In this document: one piece after another, positions 36,592 to 45,227 of the stretch
Layout of the letters: each line of letters starts with the position of its first letter
Position numbering within the stretch: the first letter of the stretch is position 1
Assembly (NCBI RefSeq): GCF_003951315.1
Contig: NZ_QLJH01000025.1
Location: 1 to 48,392, forward strand
Direction: 5' to 3'
Length of the DNA stretch: 48,392 nt
Source of the DNA: Sphingomonas sp. S-NIH.Pt15_0812
Lineage (GTDB): Bacteria > Pseudomonadota > Alphaproteobacteria > Sphingomonadales > Sphingomonadaceae
Program-made: the position numbers and the translations under genes
Notes under the pieces: generated by a model
The model's database searches: none
The model's input: only the letters and a program-made list of their open reading frames with translations
What the model was told of the DNA's origin: nothing

Positions 36592-39500
36592 CGCCGATTC
36601 TCGCTTACGGGGGTCTGAATGGAAAGGGGCGGCGTCGCCTTCGCCGGCGCAGACCCGGTATTTTCGGCCTTGCGCTTCTGCGCTTCGATCAGCGCGGGCA
36701 GGTTGCGCTCGACCAGCAGCTTAGGATCGTAGAAGGTGGAGACCGAGTCGAGCAGGCCGCGAAACGGCGCGCGGATGCGGATGTTGAAGGTGAAGGGCAG
36801 CTGCTGCAACCGGCGGATGATGAAATTGCTCTTCGCCCCCTGCCCCTGCTGCACGCCGGTGAAGCGGACCGCGGTCACCATGTCGCCGCCCAGCGGCCCG
36901 TCCATGTTGATCGTCAGGCTGCGATAGCGGAGCGACTTCAGCGCCTGGAACGCCAGATTGCCCCAGGTGCCGAGCTGCTTCTGCCCCAGCACCCCGACAT
37001 AGGCGAGCGTGCCGCCGCCGTCGCGCACCACCAGCCGCCCGCCCTCGATCCGGCCGCCGCGATCGTCGAAGATCATCGGCAGCGTCCCGTCGAAGATGCC
37101 GGTGGCGTCGAGATTGGGAAAGTCGAACTGCTGGAGGAACTGGTCGGCGCGCGCACCGGAGACATGGAAGGTCATGCGGCGCGCCCGCTCCGCCGCGAAG
37201 TCGAGCAGCGTCGGGTCGAGCGTCAGCGCGCCACCGGCAAAGGGCCAGCGCGCATCCTCGACCTGCACGCGCACCCCGCCCAGCAGCTGGAAACGGATCA
37301 CCCCGTCATTGACCGCGACGCCCGGATTGACCGTCTTCACCGTCACCACCTGTCCGGGCGGCGTGTGCAGCGCGAGCAGGTCGTCGAAGCGGATCGTGCC
37401 GGCGATGCCGGTGGCGGGACCGAAGGCGGCGGCGAGGTCGATGCCCTGGCTGGTAAAGGCACCGGTGCTCGTCACCTGGTCGCCCCAGGCGATATGGCCC
37501 GCCCCGGTCACCTTGCCCTTCACATCGGCGATCACGCCGAAGGTCAGCGGGGTTAGCAGATCGGGCCGGAATGTCTTGGTGAAGACCAGCCCCGGCACCG
37601 TCAGGTCCGCCGCACCGGTGCCGCTGTCCAACAGGTGATGCAGCGCGACATTGGCGACCGCTATATTGGTGGTCGGTTCGTAGAGCGTCCCGGCGGCGTC
37701 GATCCGGTTCCCCGCCAGCCGCAGCGTGACATCACGCCCCGCCGCCGGCTTGAAGCGCGGCGCGTCGGTCTGCGCATCGGTGACGGTCAGCGCCCCGTCC
37801 AGATCGAGCACGCCGCCCCGGAAGCGCCAGTTGCCGGTCGCATCGGACAGCAGCAACGGCACCGCGCCGATCTGTCCCGCGCCACCGGTGAACGTGCCGG
37901 CGATCGCGCCGTTCGCGATCCGCCCGGTCAGCGTCGTCGCATCGATCCGGGTCGGTCGGTCTGGCTCGCCGAGCCGCGCCTTGACGTCGTCCAGCGTGAA
38001 GCCCTGCGTCGCCACGTCGAACCGCGCCCCCGCCGCATCGATCGCCAGCGGCGTCCGCCCTATCCGGCCGCGCAGCGCGGTCGCCGCCAGCCGTGCGTCA
38101 CCGGCGACGCGTCCGTCCGCCACGGCGAGCAGCGTACCGCCGGTGGGACAGAGGTTCAGGCGCGCGGGGTCGAGCGTCAGGCTGGAGATGCTGAGCCGCC
38201 GCCATCCCACGGGCACGCAGCCGGGCTCCACCTGCCAACCGCCACGCGTCCGGCGGACCGCCAGCGGCAGGCGCAGATCCTCGATCCGGCCGTTGTCGCC
38301 GAGCGGTCCGGTCAGGCGGAGGTCCGTCGCCAGCCGCGTCTCGCCGCGTCCCCCCAGCGCGAAGTTCAGCAGCGTGGCGGCCAGGCTGGCATTCCCCGCT
38401 TCATAGGCAGCGCGCAACGTCGCGGTGCCGGTCAGCCGCCCATCGCGCGCGCGCCGCCGGGCCATGATCGCGAGTTCGGGCAGGCCGCCGCCGCTGCTGG
38501 TCACCCGCCCGTCGAGATGCAGCCCGCCCGCCGGCCATCGATAGCCGAGCGCTCCCTCGGTCAGCGTCAGCCGTGCGCCGGTCGCCGCATCGATCCGCCC
38601 TGCCCCCAGCGTCACCGCCCCCGTTCCGCCTTGCAGTTCCGCCGCGAACGGCAGATGCAGGTCGAAGCGACCCGCCGCCGCCCGGCTGGCCATCACCAGA
38701 CGGTCGCGCAAGGGGGCGAGCGGCGTGCCGGCAAGCGCCGGAATGCCGTCGAGCCGGGCCAGCATGGCCGGGGCAAGCGCCGCGTCCTGTGCATCGACCA
38801 CCCCCTTGCCGCTGACGCCCGCCGGGCCGATCGCATAGCGCGTGTAGAGGCGCACCGTCGCCGCCCGCGCCTGTTCCATATGCAGGCCGGTGCCATGCAG
38901 GTCGGCGCGCCCGCCGGTGCCCGAGGCATCGCCGGTGAAGTCCAGCCGACCGCGCATCGCGGCGAGCGTGACGCCCTTGGCCTCGACCGCCGCGCTGGTC
39001 AGCCGCGCATCCCCCTGCCACCGGTCGAGCGCGGCGGAGAGGTCGACCGACAGGTCGGCGCGCAGATCGGCGACGCGAGTGTCGGCACAGGCCAGCCGCC
39101 CGACCCGCACCGGGCCGACCAGTTCCGGACGGGCGCGGTCGATCCGCACGTCGACCGCCGCCGACAGGTTCGTCACGGCGCAGCCCGCCAGCCTCAGGTC
39201 GGGCGCGACCGCCGCCAGCGTGCCGCGAAAGCCGTTGTCCAGCCGCCCCTTGCCGCGCAGCTTGATGCCGACCAGCCCGGCGGGCGTCGTCAGCCGGATG
39301 CGCGCGTCCGCCACGTCCACCGAAAGTCGGGGCAAGGCGAAGGGCTGGTTGCCCGACGATGGCGGCATCAGCCGGTCGAGCGCCCCCAGCCGCAGCTTGC
39401 CACCGCGAAGTTCGGCGCGCAGCCGGACATGGCCGGCGCGCACCTGCTGCACCGACACGCCGGACAGGCCGATATCGGTGCGCGTCTCGATCCAGTCGGC

Positions 39501-39770
39501 GACCAGGTCGGGGCGGGCGGGATCGCCGATCACGACATGGGTCAGCCGCTGCCGCCCCAGCCCCAGATCGGCGATGTCATAGCGGGCCGGAACTCCGCGC
39601 CGGACCAGCGTGTCGGTGACGAAATGGCGCAGGATCGGCCGGCGCTCGAACCACAGGCCGGAGCCGACGACGACCAGCACCGCGGTGCCGGCCAGGGCGG
39701 CGCGACGACGACGGCTATAGGGGCGGCGATTCGGCTGGATATGCTGCTCCTCCTCCACCGCGCGCGTCAT
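36588..39770 (-). CDS. ydbH: YdbH-family AsmA-like intermembrane lipid transport protein
   Basis: 1060 residues. One N-terminal membrane helix (about 25-42) anchors a very long beta-rich periplasmic protein of the AsmA-like/DUF2229 type. The C-terminal part has the recognisable ydbH block (TGIFDGTLPMIFDDRGGRIEGG, then LGQKQLGTWGNLAFQALKSLRY). Such proteins form a hydrophobic groove that carries phospholipid to the outer membrane, redundant with TamB and YhdP in E. coli. Neither of those is visible here. It is the first gene of an operon with ynbE and ydbL, divergent from radC. Confidence 0.88.
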   Translation of the reverse strand: MTRAVEEEQHIQPNRRPYSRRRRAALAGTAVLVVVGSGLWFERRPILRHFVTDTLVRRGVPARYDIADLGLGRQRLTHVVIGDPARPDLVADWIETRTDIGLSGVSVQQVRAGHVRLRAELRGGKLRLGALDRLMPPSSGNQPFALPRLSVDVADARIRLTTPAGLVGIKLRGKGRLDNGFRGTLAAVAPDLRLAGCAVTNLSAAVDVRIDRARPELVGPVRVGRLACADTRVADLRADLSVDLSAALDRWQGDARLTSAAVEAKGVTLAAMRGRLDFTGDASGTGGRADLHGTGLHMEQARAATVRLYTRYAIGPAGVSGKGVVDAQDAALAPAMLARLDGIPALAGTPLAPLRDRLVMASRAAAGRFDLHLPFAAELQGGTGAVTLGAGRIDAATGARLTLTEGALGYRWPAGGLHLDGRVTSSGGGLPELAIMARRRARDGRLTGTATLRAAYEAGNASLAATLLNFALGGRGETRLATDLRLTGPLGDNGRIEDLRLPLAVRRTRGGWQVEPGCVPVGWRRLSISSLTLDPARLNLCPTGGTLLAVADGRVAGDARLAATALRGRIGRTPLAIDAAGARFDVATQGFTLDDVKARLGEPDRPTRIDATTLTGRIANGAIAGTFTGGAGQIGAVPLLLSDATGNWRFRGGVLDLDGALTVTDAQTDAPRFKPAAGRDVTLRLAGNRIDAAGTLYEPTTNIAVANVALHHLLDSGTGAADLTVPGLVFTKTFRPDLLTPLTFGVIADVKGKVTGAGHIAWGDQVTSTGAFTSQGIDLAAAFGPATGIAGTIRFDDLLALHTPPGQVVTVKTVNPGVAVNDGVIRFQLLGGVRVQVEDARWPFAGGALTLDPTLLDFAAERARRMTFHVSGARADQFLQQFDFPNLDATGIFDGTLPMIFDDRGGRIEGGRLVVRDGGGTLAYVGVLGQKQLGTWGNLAFQALKSLRYRSLTINMDGPLGGDMVTAVRFTGVQQGQGAKSNFIIRRLQQLPFTFNIRIRAPFRGLLDSVSTFYDPKLLVERNLPALIEAQKRKAENTGSAPAKATPPLSIQTPVSENRR

Positions 39771-39881
39771 CCTCCTGCCGAGCGGCGCTTCTTAAAGGCC
39801 GGAGGGCGGGAGTTGAAGCGCTTATCTGGCGCAAGCGTATACGGCCCTTGATCCGGGCGGAACGGCGGATAGGACGGGCGC

Positions 39882-40562
39882 ATGGCCGATCCCCTTCCCG
39901 ATCATGCCGGTCACCGGGCGCGGCTGCGCCAGCGGCTGCTCGCCGATCCGGCCGGGCTGCTCGATCACGAGCTGGTCGAATATCTGCTCGCGCTCGCCAT
40001 TCCCCGCCGCGACACCAAGCCGCTGGCCAAGGCGCTGCTGACGGAGTTCGGCGGCATCGGCGGCCTGCTCACCGCCGAGCCGGAGGCGATGATGCGCGTC
40101 GACGGCATGGGCGAGGGTGCCGCCGCCGCGATCCGCATCGCGCAAGGATCGGCGCTGCGGCTGCTCCATGCGCAGGTCGCGGACCGGCCGATGCTGGCCA
40201 ATTGGCAGGCGCTGCTCGACTATCTGCGCGCCGACATGGCGCATCGCGGCGTCGAGCTGTTCCGCGTCCTCCACCTCAATACCCGCAACATCCTGATCCG
40301 CGACGAGATCATGAACCATGGCACGGTCGACCAAGCGCCGGTCCATGTCCGCGAGGTGATCCGCCGCGCGCTGGAACTGCAATCGGCGGCGATCATCCTG
40401 GTCCATAATCATCCCAGCGGCGATCCCTCGCCCAGCCGCGCCGATATCGAGATCACGCGCCGGATCGTGGAGGCCGGCAAGCCGCTCAACATCGCGGTGC
40501 ACGACCATCTCATCATCGGGGCGAACGGCCATGCCTCGTTGCGGGCACAGGGGCTGATCTGA
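39882..40562 (+). CDS. radC: RadC-family JAMM-domain protein
   Basis: 226 residues. N-terminal helix-hairpin-helix-like region (LLDHELVEYLLALAIPRRDTKPLAKALL, VDGMGEGAAAAIRIA), then the JAMM domain with metal ligands in ILVHNHPSGDPSPSRAD and the preceding Glu in HVREVIRRAL. Despite the name, a role in DNA repair is doubtful for the family. The window contains no competence or mobile context for it. Start ATG 39882. Confidence 0.93.
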   Translation: MADPLPDHAGHRARLRQRLLADPAGLLDHELVEYLLALAIPRRDTKPLAKALLTEFGGIGGLLTAEPEAMMRVDGMGEGAAAAIRIAQGSALRLLHAQVADRPMLANWQALLDYLRADMAHRGVELFRVLHLNTRNILIRDEIMNHGTVDQAPVHVREVIRRALELQSAAIILVHNHPSGDPSPSRADIEITRRIVEAGKPLNIAVHDHLIIGANGHASLRAQGLI

Positions 40563-40571
40563 CGAACGAAA

Positions 40572-40600
40572 GCGGCCGCCGGGATAGTCCCAGCGGCCGC
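40572..40600 (-). terminator. Terminator of the EF-hand gene
   Basis: GCGGCCGC (40572-40579) and GCGGCCGC (40593-40600), with an inner GGG/CCC, give a 12-bp stem with one wobble pair and a 5-nt loop. Read on the - strand it is followed by TTTCGTT. It sits between convergent radC and the EF-hand gene. Confidence 0.75.
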
Positions 40601-40624
40601 CATGTCGTCGCTTGTCCGTCGCGA

Positions 40625-41113
40625 TCAGCCCGCCTTGGCGGAACCGCTCAGGAAGCCGGTCAGCTCGGCCTTGTCGACCTTGGCCGACTTGTCCGCATCC
40701 GCTTGCTTGAAGGCGGCATTGTTCCAGGCGGTCTGCTTGGCCGCCGGCATCGGCTTGGCGTCCGGCGTCGAGGCCTTCAGCTTGTCCATCCAAGCGGCGA
40801 ACTCGGTCTTGCTCAGCGCGCCGTCGCCATCCTTGTCATAGGAGGCGAACTCCTGATCGACGACCTGCGCGATCTGCGACGGCTGCGCCGCCGTGGCGGT
40901 CGCGCCGGCATCGGCCGTGACGCCGGCCGAAGCGCCATTTGCCGGATCAGCCTGCACGCCCACGCCCGCACCGCCAGTAACCGATCCGGTCGCACCCGGA
41001 GCGGTGGCTTGCGCCTGGGCATTTGACGCCGGTGTCGTGGTCTGCGGCACAGTCTGCGCGGCTACCGGGGCAGCAACGATCATCGCCGAAGCAAGCATCG
41101 CATATTTCAGCAT
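40625..41113 (-). CDS. Exported EF-hand protein
   Basis: 162 residues with signal peptide (MLKYAMLASAMIVAAPVAAQ), an Ala/Gly/Thr-rich low-complexity segment, then two EF-hand loops: DKDGDGALSKTEF (full consensus) and DADKSAKVDKAEL (degenerate). It probably binds calcium in the periplasm; the partner is unknown. ATG 41113 is chosen because GGAGG lies 5-6 nt before it, in preference to an ATG 12 nt upstream. Confidence 0.88.
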   Translation of the reverse strand: MLKYAMLASAMIVAAPVAAQTVPQTTTPASNAQAQATAPGATGSVTGGAGVGVQADPANGASAGVTADAGATATAAQPSQIAQVVDQEFASYDKDGDGALSKTEFAAWMDKLKASTPDAKPMPAAKQTAWNNAAFKQADADKSAKVDKAELTGFLSGSAKAG

Positions 41114-41325
41114 CTTGTCCTCCATTATAAAGCGCCGTTCGATTTTGGCGCGGTCTGCATGAAGCAGCGGAAACTTGTTTGCCGGTCATTCAACCGGTGA
41201 TCCAGAATATAGGTTCCGATCCATCGGATTTACAGAGGGGGGACCCGGCTGCTAATCGGCGCGAAAGGCACGACTCTCTCGTGCCGGGCGCGGCGAGCCG
41301 TGCCGATTGCACGACGAGGATTTCC

Positions 41326-42642
41326 ATGATTCCGCGCTATTCCCGCCCCGCCATGGCCGCCTTGTGGACGCCCGAGGCGCGTTTCCGCATCTGGTTCGAG
41401 ATCGAGGCGCACGCCACCGACGCGCTCGCCGAGCTGGGCGTGGTGCCCAAGGACGCCGCCGCCCGCATCTGGGCGGCGGATGCCGCCGCCGGTCCCTTCG
41501 ACGTTGCGCGGATCGACGCGATCGAGGCCGAGACCAAGCATGACGTCATCGCCTTCCTGACCCATGTCAGCGAGCGAACCGGGCCGGAAGCGCGCTTCCT
41601 GCACCAGGGCATGACCAGCTCTGACGTGCTCGACACCTGCCTGGCGGTGCAGCTCGCCCGCGCTGCCGATATCCTGATCGCCGATCTCGACCAGCTGCTC
41701 GCGGTGCTCAAGCGCCGGGCCTATGAGCATAAGCTGACCCCGACGATCGGCCGCAGCCACGGCATCCATGCCGAGCCGGTCACCTTCGGCCTCAAGCTGG
41801 CCCAGGCCTATGCGGAGTTCGATCGCAACCGCACCCGCCTGATCGCGGCGCGCGCCGATGTCGCCACCTGCGCCATCTCCGGCGCGGTCGGCACCTTCGC
41901 CAACATCGATCCGGCGGTGGAGGCGCATGTCGCCGACAAGATGGGCCTGACCGTCGAGCCCGTCTCCACCCAGGTCATTCCGCGCGACCGCCACGCCATG
42001 TTCTTCGCGACGCTGGGCGTCATCGCCAGCTCGATCGAGCGGCTGGCGACCGAGGTGCGTCACCTGCAACGCACCGAAGTGCTGGAGGCGGAGGAATATT
42101 TCTCGCCCGGCCAGAAGGGGTCGTCGGCGATGCCGCACAAGCGCAACCCGGTGCTGACCGAGAACCTGACCGGCCTGGCCCGCATGGTGCGCGGCTATGT
42201 CACCCCGGCGCTGGAGAATGTCGCGCTGTGGCATGAGCGCGACATCAGCCATTCCTCGGTCGAGCGCTATATCGGCCCGGACGCGACGATCACGCTCGAC
42301 TTCGCGCTCGCCCGCCTGACCGGCGTGGTCGACAAGCTGCTGGTCTATCCGGCGCGGATGCAGAAGAATCTCGACCGGATGGGCGGCCTTGTCCATTCGC
42401 AGCGCGTGCTGCTGGCGCTGACCCAGGCGGGCGTGAGCCGCGAGGATGCCTATCGCCTCGTCCAGCGCAACGCGATGAAGGTGTGGGAGTCGGACGGCGC
42501 ACTGTCACTGCTCGAACTGCTCAAGGCCGATCCGGAAGTGACCGCCGCCCTGTCGCCGGGCGAGATCGAGGCCAAGTTCGATCTCGACTATCACCTGAAG
42601 CATGTCGACACGATCTTCGCGCGAGTGTTCGGCGCGGCGTGA
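41326..42642 (+). CDS. purB: Adenylosuccinate lyase
   Basis: 438 residues, acting twice in purine synthesis (SAICAR to AICAR and adenylosuccinate to AMP). Motifs: HDVIAFLTH, MTSSDVLDTC, the catalytic His in GRSHGIHAEPVTFG, and the signature GSSAMPHKRNP with its mobile Ser loop. ATG 41326 with GAGGA about 7 nt upstream is preferred to the longer frame starting at 41179. The 212 bp before it contain no recognisable riboswitch. Confidence 0.97.
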   Translation: MIPRYSRPAMAALWTPEARFRIWFEIEAHATDALAELGVVPKDAAARIWAADAAAGPFDVARIDAIEAETKHDVIAFLTHVSERTGPEARFLHQGMTSSDVLDTCLAVQLARAADILIADLDQLLAVLKRRAYEHKLTPTIGRSHGIHAEPVTFGLKLAQAYAEFDRNRTRLIAARADVATCAISGAVGTFANIDPAVEAHVADKMGLTVEPVSTQVIPRDRHAMFFATLGVIASSIERLATEVRHLQRTEVLEAEEYFSPGQKGSSAMPHKRNPVLTENLTGLARMVRGYVTPALENVALWHERDISHSSVERYIGPDATITLDFALARLTGVVDKLLVYPARMQKNLDRMGGLVHSQRVLLALTQAGVSREDAYRLVQRNAMKVWESDGALSLLELLKADPEVTAALSPGEIEAKFDLDYHLKHVDTIFARVFGAA

Positions 42643-42651
42643 TCCGATAGT

Positions 42652-42682
42652 GGCCGGGCGGTGTCTCGCGCATCGCCCGGCC
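42652..42682 (+). terminator. Hairpin after purB
   Basis: GGCCGGGCG (42652-42660) pairs perfectly with CGCCCGGCC (42674-42682) around a 13-nt loop, 9 nt after the purB stop. There is no T run, as is often the case in such GC-rich genomes. Confidence 0.6.
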
Positions 42683-42789
42683 GGGATTGCGTTGGCTGCA
42701 ACCGCAATGCCTTGTTGCAAAATTGCATCAGGGCGACATGATCGCCACATGCCCCTTGCCGGATATGTCTCCGGCATGGAGACCCAGCC

Positions 42790-42876
42790 ATGCGTATGTT
42801 CGAAACCGTGACCAGCTCGATGCTGGCGATCGCGGCACAAGCGCTGGTGGTCGGGGTGGTCCTTTCCACCCTTTGA
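42790..42876 (+). CDS. Candidate 28-residue membrane protein
   Basis: ATG CGT ATG TTC ... TGA encodes a 28-residue peptide, MRMFETVTSS followed by a hydrophobic helix (MLAIAAQALVVGVVLSTL). GGAGACCCAGCC supplies a Shine-Dalgarno 8 nt before ATG. A 10-bp hairpin follows 11 nt after the stop. It stands alone between purB and the TM2 protein in a 409-bp gap. Codon use looks like that of the neighbours (C/G third positions). I do not know a function; a single-pass small protein is inferred. Confidence 0.5.
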   Translation: MRMFETVTSSMLAIAAQALVVGVVLSTL

Positions 42877-42887
42877 CGCATCGGCCC

Positions 42888-42911
42888 CCGCCCTCTCTCG
42901 CGAGGGGGCGG
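42888..42911 (+). terminator. Hairpin after the small membrane-protein ORF
   Basis: CCGCCCTCTC (42888-42897) pairs with GAGGGGGCGG (42902-42911), one G-T wobble, loop TCGC. The remaining 42912-43051 holds no gene that I can support. Confidence 0.6.
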
Positions 42912-43051
42912 CCAGGGCCTCTCCGATGGTCATCCGCGCGAATCCGCGAAAGAGACGGCGGCGCAGGGACGCGGAAGTGCCTGCCGCGCGGCCGCCCTCC
43001 CCTCCATCGACAAGCCGGCGAGATCGTCGTGCGTTTGGAGGACGTACAGTC

Positions 43052-43519
43052 TCAGACCGTGCGCGGATAGCGCGCCGCGAACTCCGCATCGGACATGACC
43101 AGATAGCGGATGCTGTCGATCAGCGCCCACAACCCGGTCACGAACAGCCCGACGATCGTGCAGGTCAGCACCAGCATCGCGATCCCCGATCCCGTCCGCC
43201 CCAGATAGAAGCGGTGGATGCCGAGCGTCCCGAAGAAGAACGCCAGGATCGCCGCCACATATTTGTTGCGGTCGGACAGCGACCCGCCCGGCACCGCCAT
43301 CGCCCCGCCCGCCGGATGCGCCACGGCCTGCGGCCCTGCGGGGACGGGGAAGATGCTACGCGCCTGGTTCTGGTCGGCATCGAAGTCGACATACGCACCC
43401 ACCGACGGCTCACCCTGATGCGCCCAGTCGTCGGGGCGGAAGGTATAGCGCCGGCCATCGTCGCCCGACACCAGCCCCTCGCCCGTCCGCCGGTCCACCC
43501 CCAATATCTGTCCACGCAT
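43052..43519 (-). CDS. TM2-domain membrane protein
   Basis: 155 residues. The N-terminal half is a small beta-rich domain (MRGQILGVDRRTGEGLVSGDDGRRYTF, WAHQGEPSVGAYVDF), cold-shock or SH3-like in look. The C-terminal TM2 domain has two helices, with the conserved GTLGIHRFYLGRTGSG turn between them. Function of TM2 proteins in bacteria is unknown. ATG 43519, with GGGGAA about 9 nt upstream, is preferred to ATG 43549. It is divergent from the catalase gene. Confidence 0.86.
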   Translation of the reverse strand: MRGQILGVDRRTGEGLVSGDDGRRYTFRPDDWAHQGEPSVGAYVDFDADQNQARSIFPVPAGPQAVAHPAGGAMAVPGGSLSDRNKYVAAILAFFFGTLGIHRFYLGRTGSGIAMLVLTCTIVGLFVTGLWALIDSIRYLVMSDAEFAARYPRTV

Positions 43520-43724
43520 AAAGCCGTTCCCCAAAGCGGCGCGCATCATGACCAAGCCATTCCAGGATGCAAGGCAGAGCTGGCGCACCCGCCATGCAAA
43601 GCATCGATTGAGCAAGATCAAGTACTTCAAAAACCTCACTTATCTCGATCAGGAACGCCGCGATTTCGGCCGACCCAATCGGCTTTTGCGCGTTGACCGG
43701 GTTCTGCCATCCCAGGAGCGCACC

Positions 43725-44579
43725 ATGTATTATCATGACAGCCGACTTCAGTATCCCGTCCGCGTGGACAAGCCCGATCCCGCCTTCGCGACGCTGCTGC
43801 AACAGGCGATCGGCGGCGTGGAGGGAGAGATCCGCGTCTGCATGCAGTATTTCTTCCAGGCCTGGGGCAATCGCTCGCCCAACCCGAAATATCGCGACAT
43901 GCTGCTGCACACCGCCACCGAGGAGATCGGTCATATCGAGATGCTGGCGACCGCCGTCGCCCTCAACCTCGACAAGGCGCCGACCGAATTGCAGGAACAG
44001 GGCGCGGCCGACGGCATCGTCGGCGCGGTGATGGGCGGCAGCAACGCCCGTCACGCGGTCGAGGGCATGATCCACAAGAACCTGCTGTCCTCGGGACTGG
44101 CAGCGATGCCGATCGATTCGGACGGCGTGCCGTTCAACATGAGCCACATCTATGCCAGCGGCAACATCGCGGCCGACATGTACTGCAACGTCGCGGCGGA
44201 GAGCACCGGCCGCGTGCTGGCGGTGCGCCTGTTCAACGCGACCCAAGACGAGGGCATGAAAAAGATGCTCCACTATATGATCGCGCGCGACACGATGCAC
44301 CAGGAGCAATGGCTGGCGGTGCTGGAGGAACTGGGCGGGCCATCCGCCAATCTGCCGGTTCCCAACAGCTTCCCGCAGGAGATGGAGGATCAGCAGAACA
44401 ACTATAATTTCTACGCGACCTCGGTCGACGGATCGGTGCCGGAGGGGCGCTGGACGAGCGGACCGTCGATCGACGGCCGCGGCGAATTCACCGTGTTCCG
44501 CAACGAGCCCCTGGGTGAGAAGCCGATCCTGGGCCCGGCGCGACCGGACAGCGGCGCCCAGTCGCAGCAGATAGGCTGA
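43725..44579 (+). CDS. Manganese (non-haem) catalase
   Basis: 284 residues. Dimanganese ligands are visible: Glu in GGVEGEIRV, Glu and His in HTATEEIGHIEML, Glu in NVAAESTGR and His in ARDTMHQEQW. The enzyme splits hydrogen peroxide in the cytoplasm without haem. AGGAG is 7 nt before ATG 43725. The C-terminal region (VDGSVPEGRWTSGPSIDG) is typical of the family. It is convergent with a thioredoxin-like/glutathione reductase pair, giving a small redox neighbourhood. Confidence 0.95.
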   Translation: MYYHDSRLQYPVRVDKPDPAFATLLQQAIGGVEGEIRVCMQYFFQAWGNRSPNPKYRDMLLHTATEEIGHIEMLATAVALNLDKAPTELQEQGAADGIVGAVMGGSNARHAVEGMIHKNLLSSGLAAMPIDSDGVPFNMSHIYASGNIAADMYCNVAAESTGRVLAVRLFNATQDEGMKKMLHYMIARDTMHQEQWLAVLEELGGPSANLPVPNSFPQEMEDQQNNYNFYATSVDGSVPEGRWTSGPSIDGRGEFTVFRNEPLGEKPILGPARPDSGAQSQQIG

Positions 44580-44588
44580 CGCCTGGAT

Positions 44589-44620
44589 GTCCATGCTCCG
44601 GTCATCGCCGGAGCATGGAC
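44589..44620. terminator. Bidirectional terminator between catalase and thioredoxin-like genes
   Basis: GTCCATGCTCCGG (44589-44601) and its exact reverse complement (44608-44620) form a 13-bp stem with a 6-nt loop, filling the 49-bp gap between two convergent genes. Confidence 0.8.
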
Positions 44621-44628
44621 CACCGCCC

Positions 44629-45141
44629 TCAGGCCGCCCAGCCCGCCAGCCAGTCGGCGAGCGCCTGCGGAGTCAGGCTGCGCGCGTCCGCCAGCGCCGT
44701 CTCGCGGCCGGCGTTGAGCAGCTTGTCGCTGCGCGGATCGACGATCAGCACCGCCGGCACGCCCTTCAACCGGTCCTTGATGCCGTAATGCGCCGGAATG
44801 TCGAGATTCTGGTCGAACCGGCCGACATCCACCGTCACCACCTCGAAATGCTTCGCCACGAAGGGGCGCATCTGCGGCAGCTCCATCACGCCCGCGAGCA
44901 GCCGGCAGTCGAGGCACCAATTGCCGCCCAGGTCGATCAGCAACCGCTTGTGGCTCTTGATCGCGCGGGTCCGCGCCTGCGCCACCGCCGCCTTGGCGCT
45001 GCCGGCATGATAGGGCAGCGGCAGCGGCTGGGGCAGCCGCTCGAAACTCGCCACGCCCACGCGCGGCGCGGGGACGGGCGCGGCGGCGGGCAGCAGCGCC
45101 AGCGCGGCGAGGGAAGCGAAAACGGTGGCGGCACGACGCAT
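44629..45141 (-). CDS. Exported thioredoxin-fold protein (W-C-L-D-C site)
   Basis: 170 residues: signal peptide MRRAATVFASLAALALLPAAAP, then a thioredoxin-like fold with KRLLIDLGGNWCLDCRLLAGVM, followed by the cis-Pro loop GVPAVLIVDP. The site is CLDC rather than CGPC, as in DsbD-gamma-like and thioredoxin_7 proteins, so a periplasmic disulphide reductase or chaperone role fits. CAGGAG is 6 nt before ATG 45141 and is paired in a hairpin. It lies 86 nt after gor in the same direction. Confidence 0.85.
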   Translation of the reverse strand: MRRAATVFASLAALALLPAAAPVPAPRVGVASFERLPQPLPLPYHAGSAKAAVAQARTRAIKSHKRLLIDLGGNWCLDCRLLAGVMELPQMRPFVAKHFEVVTVDVGRFDQNLDIPAHYGIKDRLKGVPAVLIVDPRSDKLLNAGRETALADARSLTPQALADWLAGWAA

Positions 45142-45147
45142 GGCGGT

Positions 45148-45162
45148 CTCCTGAAACAGGAG
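45148..45162 (-). promoter_or_regulatory. Hairpin covering the Shine-Dalgarno of the thioredoxin-like gene
   Basis: In the mRNA, CTCCTG-TTT-CAGGAG is a perfect 6-bp stem with a 3-nt loop. The 3' arm CAGGAG is the Shine-Dalgarno, 6 nt before the ATG. Pairing would hide the ribosome site. Confidence 0.55.
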
Positions 45163-45227
45163 CCCATTGAAGGCCGCTCGCCCGGCAAACGCAACCCAGC
45201 TCTGCGCCGGCCGCCGCAACCGCAGCT

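Noticed and set aside
36005..39770. Reading the 1060-residue protein as TamB
   Set aside because: It lacks a TamB-like C-terminal block and is followed by ynbE and ydbL, which identify it as YdbH.
41126..41325. Possible purine riboswitch upstream of purB
   Set aside because: I could not find the conserved three-way junction elements of a purine riboswitch in these 200 bases.
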